Of a stretch of 43,699 nt of DNA, positions 1-7,895 are shown in pieces. The stretch spans positions 1 to 43,699 of the forward strand of contig JACTND010000148.1 in the NCBI GenBank assembly GCA_014584305.1, given 5' to 3'. Under the pieces are notes generated by a model that saw only the letters and a list, made by a program, of their open reading frames with translations, had not been told where the DNA came from and made no database searches. Source of the DNA: Planctomycetota bacterium. GTDB lineage: Bacteria; Planctomycetota; Planctomycetia; Pirellulales; Pirellulaceae. The translations under genes were made by a program, and so were the position numbers. Numbering within the stretch: the stretch's first letter is position 1; every line of letters starts with the position of its first letter.

Positions 1-1297
1 GACGAATCCAGCGCCTGACCGCGGTGCCCGCCGAATCTCGCCAGACAGAGACCGGCTCGTCCGCCAGCCACCGTTCGATATCCTGCGCCATTTCGATCGG
101 CGTTGCGTAGCGATCCCCAGGGGCAAATGCCATCGCGTGTCGACAAATGGCGTCCAGTGCACGCGGTACCGATTCGCAAACCTCTCCCGGAGCCGTTTGT
201 TTTCCGGAGCGGACCGCTTCCAGAACCGAATCCACGGTATCGCCTTGAACGGGAGGGCGACCAGTCAGCAGGAAATGTAGAGTCGCTCCTAAGCTATAGA
301 TATCGTTTGCCGTTCCGACAATGCCAGAGCCTGCCGCCTGTTCGGGACTCATATAGGCCGGTGTTCCGATCGCTGCTCCTCGGGTAGATAAGCCAAGGCT
401 GAAATCGTCGTCCTCGGAACGGTCATCGGAACCAAATTCAATGATGGTCTCCTCGGCATCCTGATGTTCACGGCTACTTTCGTCCGCGCGTTTGCTCGGA
501 ATGTGCTTTGCCAGACCCCAGTCAACCAGCATGGTTTCGCCATTTTCGCCAACTACAATGTTGGCGGGTTTGATATCGCGGTGAATAATGTTCCTGGAAT
601 GGGCGTGCGCTACGGCGTGGCAAACCGTAATGAAGCTGTTCAACAGCCGCCGAAACGCTAGTGATGCAAATCTGGCCGAACCATCCGGTTCTGAATGGAT
701 CCAATCTTGCGTGAGATCGCGGATCGTCCGTCCCTCGATCAACCGCATGCTATAAAACGGGGTTCCCTCGGGAGTAAATCCCAAGTTGTGAATGGGGACA
801 ACCGCCGGGTGTTCCAATTGGCTTGTTATTTCAGCCTCCAGAAAAAATCGAGCTTGGGCAACGCCGCACTTGGCATGTCTCGGCAACATTTCCTTAATGG
901 CCACTTGTCGATTCAACGTCCTGTCAATTGCGACGGAGATCTTTCCCAGTCCGCCAGTTGCCAATTTGTTCACCAATTCGAAGCGATGACTGGCCTCGAG
1001 AGTTGACACGTTGTCGTCCACTGGTAGCTTCTCGCCCGTCGGCCCGGCCCGATTAGTAATGGGCTGCTCTACGCGCGTCATGTCCTGTTGAACGTCCGCC
1101 GTGTGTTCAGCCCAGAGCGCGTTCAACAAATGGATATCAGTCTCGGTGAGACTTCCGTCGGCAATCAGATGAGCAACCAATGAGATTTCCGGTTGGGCAG
1201 CCCATTTGACCACGCCTCTTGCCAATTGTTCCGCTTCCAAGAGGTCGGATTCCCAGGCAAAGACGCCCAGCCGCAAGGCTGATGGTTGCTTATTCAT
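1..1297 (-). CDS. Ser/Thr protein kinase, C-terminus cut by the window edge
   Basis: Protein kinase of the Hanks type that would phosphorylate Ser or Thr in target proteins. About 432 residues are visible and the gene runs off the left edge. Residues 1-100 form a non-kinase leader. The glycine-rich loop is LATGGLGKI at about 112-120, the ATP-anchoring Lys lies in VAIKE near 135, the catalytic loop HRDIKPAN starts at about 239, and MSPEQ near 316 ends the activation segment. The metal-binding motif is DWG rather than DFG (about 259-261), a variant often seen in planctomycete kinases. An acidic insert (about 272-298) sits in the activation loop. The ATG at 1297 has GGAG about nine bases upstream. 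It is divergent from the ECF-like sigma factor, a pairing known in planctomycetes, so a signalling link is possible but inferred. Confidence 0.93.
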   Translation of the reverse strand, partial: MNKQPSALRLGVFAWESDLLEAEQLARGVVKWAAQPEISLVAHLIADGSLTETDIHLLNALWAEHTADVQQDMTRVEQPITNRAGPTGEKLPVDDNVSTLEASHRFELVNKLATGGLGKISVAIDRTLNRQVAIKEMLPRHAKCGVAQARFFLEAEITSQLEHPAVVPIHNLGFTPEGTPFYSMRLIEGRTIRDLTQDWIHSEPDGSARFASLAFRRLLNSFITVCHAVAHAHSRNIIHRDIKPANIVVGENGETMLVDWGLAKHIPSKRADESSREHQDAEETIIEFGSDDRSEDDDFSLGLSTRGAAIGTPAYMSPEQAAGSGIVGTANDIYSLGATLHFLLTGRPPVQGDTVDSVLEAVRSGKQTAPGEVCESVPRALDAICRHAMAFAPGDRYATPIEMAQDIERWLADEPVSVWRDSAGTAVRRWIR

Positions 1298-1784
1298 GGT
1301 TCATTACTCCGGTCCACTTGGCCAGGTCTGCGACGTTGTTTGCGGTCCATTTCGGTAGATAGTCCGCCGCCAATCGCAGAATGAGGTGCTTCAATCAACT
1401 CGTCGAAATAGCCCTTGCGACAATCCTATCGGCGGCTTACGAACACGGGAAACTATTCATGCCGGATGACGTCGCGTTTTAAAATTCGAATACGAAATGA
1501 GAAACAATTGTGCCATACGACAACGCCGTTCGCATACTCCAAGTTAACGATTCCGAAACCTTGCGTTTACCAAGTGAATACGAATCACTTTTACCTCACA
1601 ATAAACATTGGGCAGAAATGGCCTTCCTAAACCTAATGATGCGAATTCTGGTTGGACGTGAGGAAACAAGTCTCATTTGTCTTCAAAAAGGCTTGCAAAA
1701 AGCCCTTTTTGTGCGTAACTTAAATCCATACATTCGTCGTCCGTGTTGGTCAATTGGCTTTGCAGTGCCGAGTGGGGCATACCT
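1298..1784. other. Divergent intergenic region between kinase and sigma factor
   Basis: No convincing gene is seen. The stretch is AT-richer than the flanking genes, especially from about 1480 to 1740, and must hold the divergent promoters of the kinase and the sigma factor. Two open frames inside it (from 1415 and 1510, plus strand) lack family resemblance and good ribosome sites, so they are not called. It contains the inverted repeat at 1684-1711, listed separately. Confidence 0.6.
1684..1711. promoter_or_regulatory. Inverted repeat upstream of the sigma-factor gene
   Basis: CAAAAAGG (1684-1691) is matched by CCTTTTTG (1704-1711), with a second nested match GCTT/AAGC possible inside. It lies about 75 bases before the likely start of the sigma factor. 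It could be an operator, a leader hairpin or a weak terminator; the sequence does not decide between these. Confidence 0.35.
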
Positions 1785-2402
1785 TTGACAATTGAGTCAG
1801 AGAACATCGAACAATCCATCTCCGACAGCCACGCTGCCATGCTGCGCGTGATGCAGGGCGACTCTGTGGCGATAGGCCATTTGGCACAGTCGCTGCGACC
1901 CTATTTGAAACAAATTGTCCGCAATGAGATTGGCGGCGAGAATGTGCTGGGAATCGAGGACGAATCGGATATTGTCCAGAAAGCCTTGACCCAGGCCATG
2001 GCGAACTTATCTGGATTTCGGGGACAGACCCTTGCGGAATGGAGTGCCTGGTTGGCGGCGATTGCCCGTAACGAGGCCCGCATGTCCCGCCGATACTGGC
2101 TGTCGGATCGCCGATCAGTCCGGCGGCAGGTCAAAGAGGCCTCGGCACTTCTGGAAAACCATGCGGGTGCACAATCGTCGATATCGGCTAAGGCGACTCG
2201 CCGAGAAGAAATGGATCGCTTGGCAAATGCCCTGGCTGAATTGACGGAGGCACAGCGGCAGTTAGTTCAATGGCGGCAAAACGACGGACTTAGCCACGCA
2301 GATATCGCCAGCCGGCTCGGCATAACTGTCGAAACGTCGCGCCAGCGTTGCAAATCCGCCATGGACGCATTGCGTCGTGCATGGGCGTCACTTGAGAAGT
2401 GA
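1785..2402 (+). CDS. ECF-type RNA polymerase sigma factor
   Basis: Small sigma factor of the extracytoplasmic-function class that would redirect RNA polymerase to a specific promoter set. An N-terminal sigma-2-like region (MLRVMQGDSVAIGHLAQSL) has planctomycete character, and a region-4 helix-turn-helix follows near the C-terminus (LSHADIASRLGITVETSRQR), then a basic tail. The TTG start at 1785 is preferred because AGTGGGG lies just upstream and the product then begins MTIESENIEQ. An ATG at 1743 in the same frame has no ribosome site, and another ATG at 1839 is possible. Length, about 205 residues, is normal for the class. It is divergent from the truncated kinase at the left edge. No anti-sigma factor is visible. 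Confidence 0.85.
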   Translation: MTIESENIEQSISDSHAAMLRVMQGDSVAIGHLAQSLRPYLKQIVRNEIGGENVLGIEDESDIVQKALTQAMANLSGFRGQTLAEWSAWLAAIARNEARMSRRYWLSDRRSVRRQVKEASALLENHAGAQSSISAKATRREEMDRLANALAELTEAQRQLVQWRQNDGLSHADIASRLGITVETSRQRCKSAMDALRRAWASLEK

Positions 2403-2576
2403 CACCGTACGGAATTCTGGAGAATTCACATCAGAAGCGAACGTCGAGCGCAGGAATCTGGTGCTATCGGCACATTCTAGCTCCGGCGTTACCATTCGGA
2501 ATTCGCCGATTCCGATTCTGACGGTTGGCGTATGAAATGGCCCAATTCATCGGGTCCGTTTGCCGGCAGCTCATCC

Positions 2577-2660
2577 GGGAGAAAAAAGGGGAGGGAGAAA
2601 AAAGGGGACACCCACTCATTCGGCGTCGGCGTCTATTTGTGAGTGTCCCCTATTTCCTTT
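2577..2660. repeat. 16-bp tandem repeat merging into an imperfect inverted repeat
   Basis: GGGAGAAAAAAGGGGA occurs twice in tandem (2577-2592 and 2593-2608). The second copy runs into GGGGACACCCAC (2604-2615), which is matched imperfectly by GTGAGTGTCCCC (2639-2650) followed by TATTTCCTTTT. The A-rich/GGGGACAC ... GTGTCCCC/T-rich layout resembles REP-like or transposon-end palindromes, but no transposase is nearby. Confidence 0.6.
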
Positions 2661-2672
2661 TAGCGGCCATCC

Positions 2673-2714
2673 AAAAAAAGCGGGCGATTCAGTCTTATGA
2701 CCAAATCGCCCGCT
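2673..2714 (-). terminator. Rho-independent terminator of the YTV gene
   Basis: A perfect 11-bp stem, AGCGGGCGATT (2679-2689) with AATCGCCCGCT (2704-2714). Read on the minus strand it is followed by seven T residues (complement of 2673-2679). It lies about 50 bases past the stop of the minus-strand gene ending at 2767. Confidence 0.9.
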
Positions 2715-2766
2715 AGGTTGTGACCAGAAATGCGTCCTGGTTTAGAAAGTCAGGCTCGTAACTTGC

Positions 2767-4176
2767 TTAGTTGCAGCCGCAACCATTGTTGGCCACTTGG
2801 CCGCAGCCGCTGTCGCAGCCGTGGTCGCAAGCGCAGCAACGGTGCATGGCAACGAGTCCGCGAATCCGGCCCAGCAAGTTGCGGAGCCGACCTCGCAAGC
2901 CTGGACGGCAGCAGGGATCGCCGCAACCGCAGTTGTCACCGCAGCCACAGGCATTGCCACCAGCGTTGCCGCAAGGATCGCCGCAGCAAGCCGGAGCGCA
3001 GCTTACGCAAACCGGAACTTGCTCTTCAACGCATCGCGGAACGCAAACCGTGCAGGTATAAGGAACTTGCTCGCAAACTCGGCGGCAAACTCGCACGCAC
3101 TTCATTTCTTGAACTTGACGGCAGACCGTGTAGGGCACTTGGCAAGTCCGTGTTTGGCACTCCCAACGAGTCGTGCAAACTGGAACTTCCTTCGTGCAGG
3201 TCTCGCATTCCCAGCGCGTCACACAGCATTGCACTTCTCGCGTGCGGTTTTCGCACACCCAACGAGTGCAGCAGTAGGTGATCGTCTTGGGCTCGCAGAC
3301 CCAACGGGTCACGCAGCAGGTCACCGTGCGGGTTTGCGGCTCGCACACCCAGCGAGTCACGCAGCAAGGAACTTGCTCGCAAACCGTCTCACAACGGTAT
3401 CGCGTCACGCAGACTTCTTTCGTCTCGCACGTCGGAACCCAGCATCGACGGCAAACCACTCGGTCCGGCAGTTGGCAGCAAACACGTTGGAAGCAGCCAC
3501 GTTGCCATTTGGGGCAGCCCGTGCAGGGATCCGTCACGCAGCTTCCCGGAACTCGGACCAACCGAGATACCGTTCGGCCAGGGATGACTTCTTGCCGAGT
3601 CTCCCAATGACCGCCGCGCACGGTAACCGTTTGCGTCTCGGTGTAGGGAACTCGAACCGTGCGAGTCACTGTCCGCATTTGTTGCTCCGTCACGCGACGG
3701 CGCACGTTAACCGTGATTTCACGGGTTTGTTGTTCAGTAACCGGACGACGCACCATGATTTCCTTGGTGTGCTGTTCGGTGACGGGGACGCGGACCGTGT
3801 AGTTGACCGTCCGTGTTTGCATTTCGCGAACCGGACGACGGACCGTGTACTGAACCGTCTTGGTGGTCATTTCGCGGATCGGAACGCGCACTTGGTATTC
3901 ATGCGTACGGTAGCATGTTTCGCGCACCGTCCGGCAGACCGGAACTTGTTTCTCTTCCCAAACGAGCCGTGTGCACGTTCGGTACCGTGTGACTTCCTGT
4001 CGATCGTAAACGACACGACGTTGTGTTCGCATGACAGTGTAGCTGCCACAGCCGTCCGCCGCAGCGGTGCTGCCCACTACCCCGTAGCTGGCGCCGCCAC
4101 AACATTGGCCCCAGCTGAAGCTGGCCGACAACACTGCGATGAACGCAGCCGTCAGCAGACTTCGTACTAGTTTCAT
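2767..4176 (-). CDS. Secreted YTV-repeat, cysteine-rich cell-wall-type protein
   Basis: Predicted exported structural protein of 469 residues. Residues 1-23 form a signal peptide (MKLVRSLLTAAFIAVLSASF, then SWG). Residues about 90-200 are basic, valine/threonine-rich repeats with YTV cores (VQYTVRRPVREMQTRTVNYT and relatives) alternating with TEQ(Q/H)T segments. Residues about 210-390 are repeats built on CCVTRWVCEPQTRTV, and the end is a Cys/Gly-rich tail (GCGDNCGCGDPCC) around a short basic helix. YTV proteins are known from Rhodopirellula as cell-wall components rich in disulfides. GGAGAG sits six bases before the ATG, and a strong terminator follows, so the gene is probably monocistronic and well expressed. 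The cell-wall role is inferred from family knowledge. Confidence 0.85.
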   Translation of the reverse strand: MKLVRSLLTAAFIAVLSASFSWGQCCGGASYGVVGSTAAADGCGSYTVMRTQRRVVYDRQEVTRYRTCTRLVWEEKQVPVCRTVRETCYRTHEYQVRVPIREMTTKTVQYTVRRPVREMQTRTVNYTVRVPVTEQHTKEIMVRRPVTEQQTREITVNVRRRVTEQQMRTVTRTVRVPYTETQTVTVRGGHWETRQEVIPGRTVSRLVRVPGSCVTDPCTGCPKWQRGCFQRVCCQLPDRVVCRRCWVPTCETKEVCVTRYRCETVCEQVPCCVTRWVCEPQTRTVTCCVTRWVCEPKTITYCCTRWVCENRTREVQCCVTRWECETCTKEVPVCTTRWECQTRTCQVPYTVCRQVQEMKCVRVCRRVCEQVPYTCTVCVPRCVEEQVPVCVSCAPACCGDPCGNAGGNACGCGDNCGCGDPCCRPGLRGRLRNLLGRIRGLVAMHRCCACDHGCDSGCGQVANNGCGCN

Positions 4177-4575
4177 TGCTTACTCTCCCAAAAATGGATC
4201 TGACGTTTCTAATCTCAGAGGCGGCATCTGGTCTGGCGAACTATTCGCCGTGCCTTTACCAATTCCGGTTTCCCTCAGCAGCCTGGCGCCCCGATCCCAT
4301 CCGGTTTCGACCGCAGGTCGTCACAGTGGCTGTGTTTGAGGTCAATGGCCGACTCCGGCCATTCCGACTTTGGCCCTCCTGTTGCCGTTAACTTCGGCAA
4401 TCCAGCGAAGATAGATTAAAAACGTAAAGCTTGCCGAAAAAATAAACAGAAAAAATGCCAGCATCGTTTCCGTGAACTCCCAATGTAGCCAAAATAGCGG
4501 AAACGCCGGACATTCTGGTTGTACGGCCGGTCGCCGACTCCGCCGCAAGCCAATCAAGTTTTAGAATGTAGGGAT
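4177..4575. other. Divergent intergenic region between YTV gene and rex
   Basis: Carries the upstream sequences of the YTV gene (minus) and rex (plus). A hairpin AATGGCC-GACTCC-GGCCATT lies at 4344-4363 without a T-run. No Rex operator-like palindrome (TTGTGAA/TTCACAA type) was found. A possible 40-codon membrane peptide on the minus strand is listed separately. Confidence 0.5.
4342..4464 (-). CDS. Possible small membrane peptide (weak)
   Basis: A 40-codon frame starting ATG at 4464 with GGAAACG just upstream. The product has one hydrophobic segment (MLAFFLFIFSASFTFLIYL) followed by a short polar tail. It is not recognised, lies in the leader region of the YTV gene, and may be chance. Confidence 0.2.
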   Translation of the reverse strand: MLAFFLFIFSASFTFLIYLRWIAEVNGNRRAKVGMAGVGH

Positions 4576-5235
4576 ATGCCTGAGCAAACTGAGTTCCCGA
4601 TATCGCCGGTTCCGCCGAAAGGAGCGGTTCAGAGGCTCAGCCTCTACCTCCGCGAACTCCGCAAATCGGCCAGCGAAGGGCGCGATCGAATCAGCTCCAC
4701 CCGTTTGGGGAAGCTACTGGACCTAAAACCTGCCCAAGTCCGGAAGGACCTGAGCTATTTGGGGCAAGCCGGCCAACCCGGTGTCGGCTACGTCTGTCAA
4801 GACTTGATCGGGCTCATCCAGCGGACGCTGGGAACGGACCGGAAATGGCCCGTAGCGCTGGTGGGATGCGGCAAGATCGGCCAAGCTCTCTTGGGTTACG
4901 GCGGATTCGATCCGCAAGGGTTTCAGATCGTGGCGGCTTTCGATAGTGATCCGGACATCGTCGGAACTGCACACGGAGCATTGACAGTGCAGGACGTGGA
5001 CCAGGTGGCCGACTCGATTCGCCGCCAGGGAATTCGTCTGGCGATTGTCGCTGTTCCTGCCGACGCGGCCCAGGCTACTGCCGACCGACTTGTCCTTGCA
5101 GGGATTGAAGGGATTTTGAACTTTGCGCCGGTTGTGCTTGTCCTACCCAAGACGGTTCGTGTTGTTGCCGTGGATTTGGCGATCGGCCTGGAACAATTGG
5201 TCTTCGGCGTTGTCAGACAGCTTGAAAATGGTTAA
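4576..5235 (+). CDS. rex: Redox-sensing transcriptional repressor Rex
   Basis: Rex senses the NADH/NAD+ ratio and represses fermentation and respiration genes when NADH is low. The 219-residue product has the N-terminal winged-helix domain (residues about 20-80, with ISSTRLGKLLDLKPAQVRKD and SYLGQAGQPGVGY) and a Rossmann domain starting at WPVALVGCGKIGQALLGYGG, whose GCGKIG is the NAD(H)-binding turn. The family signature F(D)SDP follows in VAAFDSDPDIVG. The ATG at 4576 is chosen because it gives the usual Rex length; an upstream in-frame ATG at 4519 would add 19 unrelated residues. Only 22 bases separate it from tRNA-Gln. No Rex operator was recognised in its own upstream region. Confidence 0.93.
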   Translation: MPEQTEFPISPVPPKGAVQRLSLYLRELRKSASEGRDRISSTRLGKLLDLKPAQVRKDLSYLGQAGQPGVGYVCQDLIGLIQRTLGTDRKWPVALVGCGKIGQALLGYGGFDPQGFQIVAAFDSDPDIVGTAHGALTVQDVDQVADSIRRQGIRLAIVAVPADAAQATADRLVLAGIEGILNFAPVVLVLPKTVRVVAVDLAIGLEQLVFGVVRQLENG

Positions 5236-5238
5236 ATT
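5210..5238 (+). promoter_or_regulatory. Candidate promoter for tRNA-Gln
   Basis: TTGTCA (5210-5215) and TAAATT (5233-5238) are spaced by 17 bases and overlap the end of rex, placing a start point shortly before the tRNA at 5258. The match to the housekeeping consensus is 5/6 and 4/6; planctomycete promoters are poorly defined, so this is tentative. Confidence 0.35.
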
Positions 5239-5257
5239 GGCCAAACTTTTAGCACAT

Positions 5258-5328
5258 TGCCCGGTGGTGTAATGGTAACACTACGGATTTTGGTTCCGTC
5301 ATTCTAGGTTCGAATCCTAGCCGGGTAA
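5258..5328 (+). tRNA. tRNA-Gln (anticodon UUG)
   Basis: Cloverleaf by eye: acceptor TGCCCGG (5258-5264) with CCGGGTA (5321-5327), anticodon stem ACGGA/TCCGT around loop TTTTGGT (anticodon TTG), T-stem CTAGG/CCTAG around TTCGAAT, and discriminator A. The weak U1-A72 pair is typical of glutamine tRNA. CCA is not encoded. Confidence 0.95.
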
Positions 5329-5783
5329 TTTGGATCGCTATCATTTGCCCGCGATCCGATCAGGTGTGATTCTAGTCACCGGAAGCAGCCGACCGAAAAG
5401 TCACCGATCTCTTCCCTATTTCCCCAAAGGAAATCATCGCGTTTAGCGTTAACTGTTCGCCGATCGGCGAGTTGCACCACCGGGGGCGTTATTTCTTAGA
5501 GATTTTTCCAAGACGTCGCTTGCTGATCGCCAACTCTGGTCCATGTTTATCCGTACACGGAACATTCCAAAAACCAACGGACGGCGAGTTCCAGCTTTTC
5601 AGGTCCAACTGACCAGACGGATTTCGAAATAAACGTCGCCGCGAGCATTCCTTTTTTGGACTTTTGCGTGCAAATGAGTAGAATTCGGAAGTTTCAACAA
5701 CTGAAGCTGCACATCCGTTTCCATTCAAACATTCGTAGATTTCAGGAAGAATTGACATATTTGCGAACAACAAGGGGGGGCAA
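5329..5783. other. Intergenic region between tRNA-Gln and the DUF1573 gene
   Basis: No gene is recognised. A hairpin GGATCGC/GCGATCC (5332-5357) directly follows the tRNA and may end its transcript, although there is no T-run. A perfect 14-base palindrome, TCGCCGATCGGCGA, lies at 5457-5470. The last bases carry the strong ribosome site of the DUF1573 gene (AAGGGGGGG just before the ATG). Confidence 0.5.
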
Positions 5784-6842
5784 ATGTTTCGCATCGCATT
5801 GATCGCATACATGGCGTTCATCGCCATCAGCGCCAACACGTGGGCTCAAAATTATCGTTACCAAGCCGGCTACAGCCAACCGCAATCGAGTTGGGCCGCG
5901 GCGTTGACGGATCAAAAGCAACATGACTTCGGCGTCGTCCCCAAGGCTTCTGCCCAACGACACACATTTCGTTTCACGAACTCACTCGATTCGGATTTGC
6001 AATTGACCGGCGTTCGCGCGAGCTGCGGTTGCATTAAACCTAAGGTGCTGACGCCCACGGTCAAACCGGGCGAGCAAGCTGAGTTGCTGATTGAATTCGA
6101 CACAAAAAACTTTGACGGAACGCGCAGCGCTACGGCGACCTTGAGTTTGCAACGTTCCGGACCGCGCCGTGAATACGCGGAGATTCAGTTCTCGATCAAA
6201 GGCGTCATTCGACGGGATGTTGTGGTCGAACCCCTTACGATCGACTTCGGTTCCATCATCGTCGGGAATGCGACTCAACGCGTGGTGACCGTCAAATACG
6301 CCGGCAATCCCCAATGGCAGCTATTAAATGTCGCGTCGTCCAATCCACGCATTCAATTGAGCCTGGAAGAGACCCGGCGCGATTTGGCGACGCGACGAAT
6401 TGACTATCAGATTACCGTCACGGTCCCGGCGGATTGCCCGGAAGGAGCGATCAACGATGATCTGACGCTTACTACGTCGGATCTCTCGAATCAGGTGCTA
6501 CGCGTTCCAATGACCGGTGTCGTGAAGCAGCCGATTCAGGTCACTCCAATTTCGCTTGGGGCAATCGATCGCGGCGACAAGATCATCAAACGGTTGATTA
6601 TCAACGGTGAACGACCGTTCGCGATCAGTCGAATCGAGGTCAACAACCCTCGTCTGAAGTTCAAAGAGTCACCAGGAGAAAAGACGCTACACGTTATCGA
6701 ATACGCCGTCGATACTTCGACCGATGGCGATATCATCGACGAGATCAAGATTTACACAACGGACCCCAACCAATCTGAAATCCTGGTCCGATTCGAGGCC
6801 CAAGTCGTGGAGAGCACGGTTGTCAAAGGTAAGGGCAAATAA
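5784..6842 (+). CDS. Secreted DUF1573-domain protein
   Basis: Exported protein of 352 residues with unknown molecular role. Residues 1-22 are a signal peptide (hydrophobic, ending TWAQ). The first immunoglobulin-like DUF1573 unit is clear at about 45-130: HDFGVVPKASAQRHTFRFTN, then RASCGCIKP, the Cys-Gly-Cys hallmark, and PGEQAELLIEFDTKNFDG. Two further beta-rich units follow at about 140-235 (IDFGSIIVGNATQRVVTV) and 240-345 (ISLGAIDRGDKIIKRLIING) without the Cys pair. The family is abundant in planctomycetes and Bacteroidetes and is thought to act outside the cytoplasm. AAGGGGGGG sits three bases before the ATG, and a terminator follows, so it is probably a single-gene unit. Confidence 0.88.
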   Translation: MFRIALIAYMAFIAISANTWAQNYRYQAGYSQPQSSWAAALTDQKQHDFGVVPKASAQRHTFRFTNSLDSDLQLTGVRASCGCIKPKVLTPTVKPGEQAELLIEFDTKNFDGTRSATATLSLQRSGPRREYAEIQFSIKGVIRRDVVVEPLTIDFGSIIVGNATQRVVTVKYAGNPQWQLLNVASSNPRIQLSLEETRRDLATRRIDYQITVTVPADCPEGAINDDLTLTTSDLSNQVLRVPMTGVVKQPIQVTPISLGAIDRGDKIIKRLIINGERPFAISRIEVNNPRLKFKESPGEKTLHVIEYAVDTSTDGDIIDEIKIYTTDPNQSEILVRFEAQVVESTVVKGKGK

Positions 6843-6869
6843 CCGCTATCTCTGTGCTTAAAGCCGGAA

Positions 6870-6903
6870 AGTCCGGTACGTTCGCGTGCCGGACTATTTT
6901 TTT
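6870..6903 (+). terminator. Rho-independent terminator of the DUF1573 gene
   Basis: AGTCCGG (6870-6876) pairs with CCGGACT (6889-6895), followed by A and seven T residues (6897-6903), 27 bases after the stop codon. Confidence 0.9.
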
Positions 6904-6935
6904 GAACGATCGGGCCGATCCGACTAACCGTCTGA

Positions 6936-7880
6936 TCAATTCCCAGCCAACGTGCGATAATAATCGATCGACAACCGCAGCCCTGCGGCCAAGTCAATCG
7001 TCGGCCGATATCCCAGAACCCGCGTGGCGGCCGTAATATCCGCCAAGCTATCACGAATATCCCCTGGCCGGGGAGGTTGAAAATCCGGGCGCACATGGAC
7101 CGATAATGCCTGTCCCAATTGGTGAAGTAAATCGAGGACGGTCGTGGCGCGGCCGTCGGCGATGTTGAAGGTTCCACCTGCGGCGCCGGGAGCGGACATA
7201 GCGAGCAGGTTCGCTTGCACGACGTTGCCGACATAGGTGAAGTCGCGGGATTGCAATCCATCGCCGTAAACGATCGGGGGCTGTCCGGCCAGCATTCTGG
7301 TGATGAACCGCGGAATGGCCGCCGAATAGTGACTGTTCGGGTCTTGGCGCGGTCCGAAGACGTTAAAATACCTCAAGCAAACGGTTTCCATTCCGTGCGC
7401 CAAGAAATACGACTGGCAATACAACTCACCCGCGAGCTTGGCCACCGCGTATGGCGATAATGTTTGAGGCAAGTCCGATTCTCGCTTGGCCGAAAATGGC
7501 GAATCGCCATAGCAACTGCTGGATCCGGCGTAGATCAACCGTCGAACCCCCGCGCGACGCGCCTGTTCCAGCACGTTCAAAGTACCGGTGACGCAGGCCT
7601 GGTTGACTCGCAGGGGCTGTTCGATGCTCAAGGGGACACTGGCCAACGCCGCCTGGTGAATGACAAACTCGGCGTCAATAAATGCTTTGGCGACGGCCGT
7701 TTCATCGCACACATCCGCTTCGATGAAACGAATCCGTTGCCAGACGTGATCCAAATTGCTGCGCGAACCGGTGACCAAGCTATCGATGACCGTCACCGTG
7801 TCTCCGCGCGCGACCAAGGCATCGACGATATGTGAGCCAATGAAGCCGGCGCCACCAGTGACAACAACATGCGTGCCCAT
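6936..7880 (-). CDS. NAD-dependent sugar-nucleotide epimerase
   Basis: Extended short-chain dehydrogenase of 314 residues, probably a UDP-hexose C4-epimerase supplying sugars for a surface polysaccharide. It has the NAD-binding TGGAGFIGS at 8-16, the catalytic SSSCYG near 120 and Y144-x3-K148 (YAVAK), and a substrate region NVFGPRQDPNSHYSAAIPRF followed by VYGDGLQSRDFTYV. The NVFG-RQDPN and DGLQSRDF segments resemble the WbpP/TviC group of UDP-GlcNAc/UDP-glucose 4-epimerases more than plain GalE, but the substrate cannot be fixed from sequence. It starts 15 bases after the CpsD-like gene, as the last gene of the minus-strand polysaccharide module. Confidence 0.85.
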   Translation of the reverse strand: MGTHVVVTGGAGFIGSHIVDALVARGDTVTVIDSLVTGSRSNLDHVWQRIRFIEADVCDETAVAKAFIDAEFVIHQAALASVPLSIEQPLRVNQACVTGTLNVLEQARRAGVRRLIYAGSSSCYGDSPFSAKRESDLPQTLSPYAVAKLAGELYCQSYFLAHGMETVCLRYFNVFGPRQDPNSHYSAAIPRFITRMLAGQPPIVYGDGLQSRDFTYVGNVVQANLLAMSAPGAAGGTFNIADGRATTVLDLLHQLGQALSVHVRPDFQPPRPGDIRDSLADITAATRVLGYRPTIDLAAGLRLSIDYYRTLAGN

Positions 7881-7895
7881 GTTCGCTTATCTCAA

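Larger units (their letters stand above)
2403..2766. other. Intergenic region with tandem and inverted repeats
   Basis: Convergent region between the sigma factor (plus) and the YTV protein (minus). No gene is seen. A short hairpin, GAATTC-TGGA-GAATTC (2412-2427), lies just after the sigma-factor stop. The tandem and inverted repeat at 2577-2660 and the terminator at 2673-2714 fill the second half. Confidence 0.6.

Noticed and set aside
1415-1788. Short plus-strand frames in the gap before the sigma factor
   Set aside because: There is no ribosome site, no family pattern, and the base composition looks intergenic.
2577-2660. CRISPR array
   Set aside because: Only two immediately adjacent copies exist, with no spacers.
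2797-4170. Long plus-strand frame across the YTV gene
   Set aside because: It mirrors the minus-strand repeats, lacks a ribosome site, and the minus-strand gene has a signal peptide, a ribosome site and a terminator.
4177-4575. Search for a Rex operator controlling rex itself
   Set aside because: No TTGTGAA/TTCACAA-like palindrome was found.
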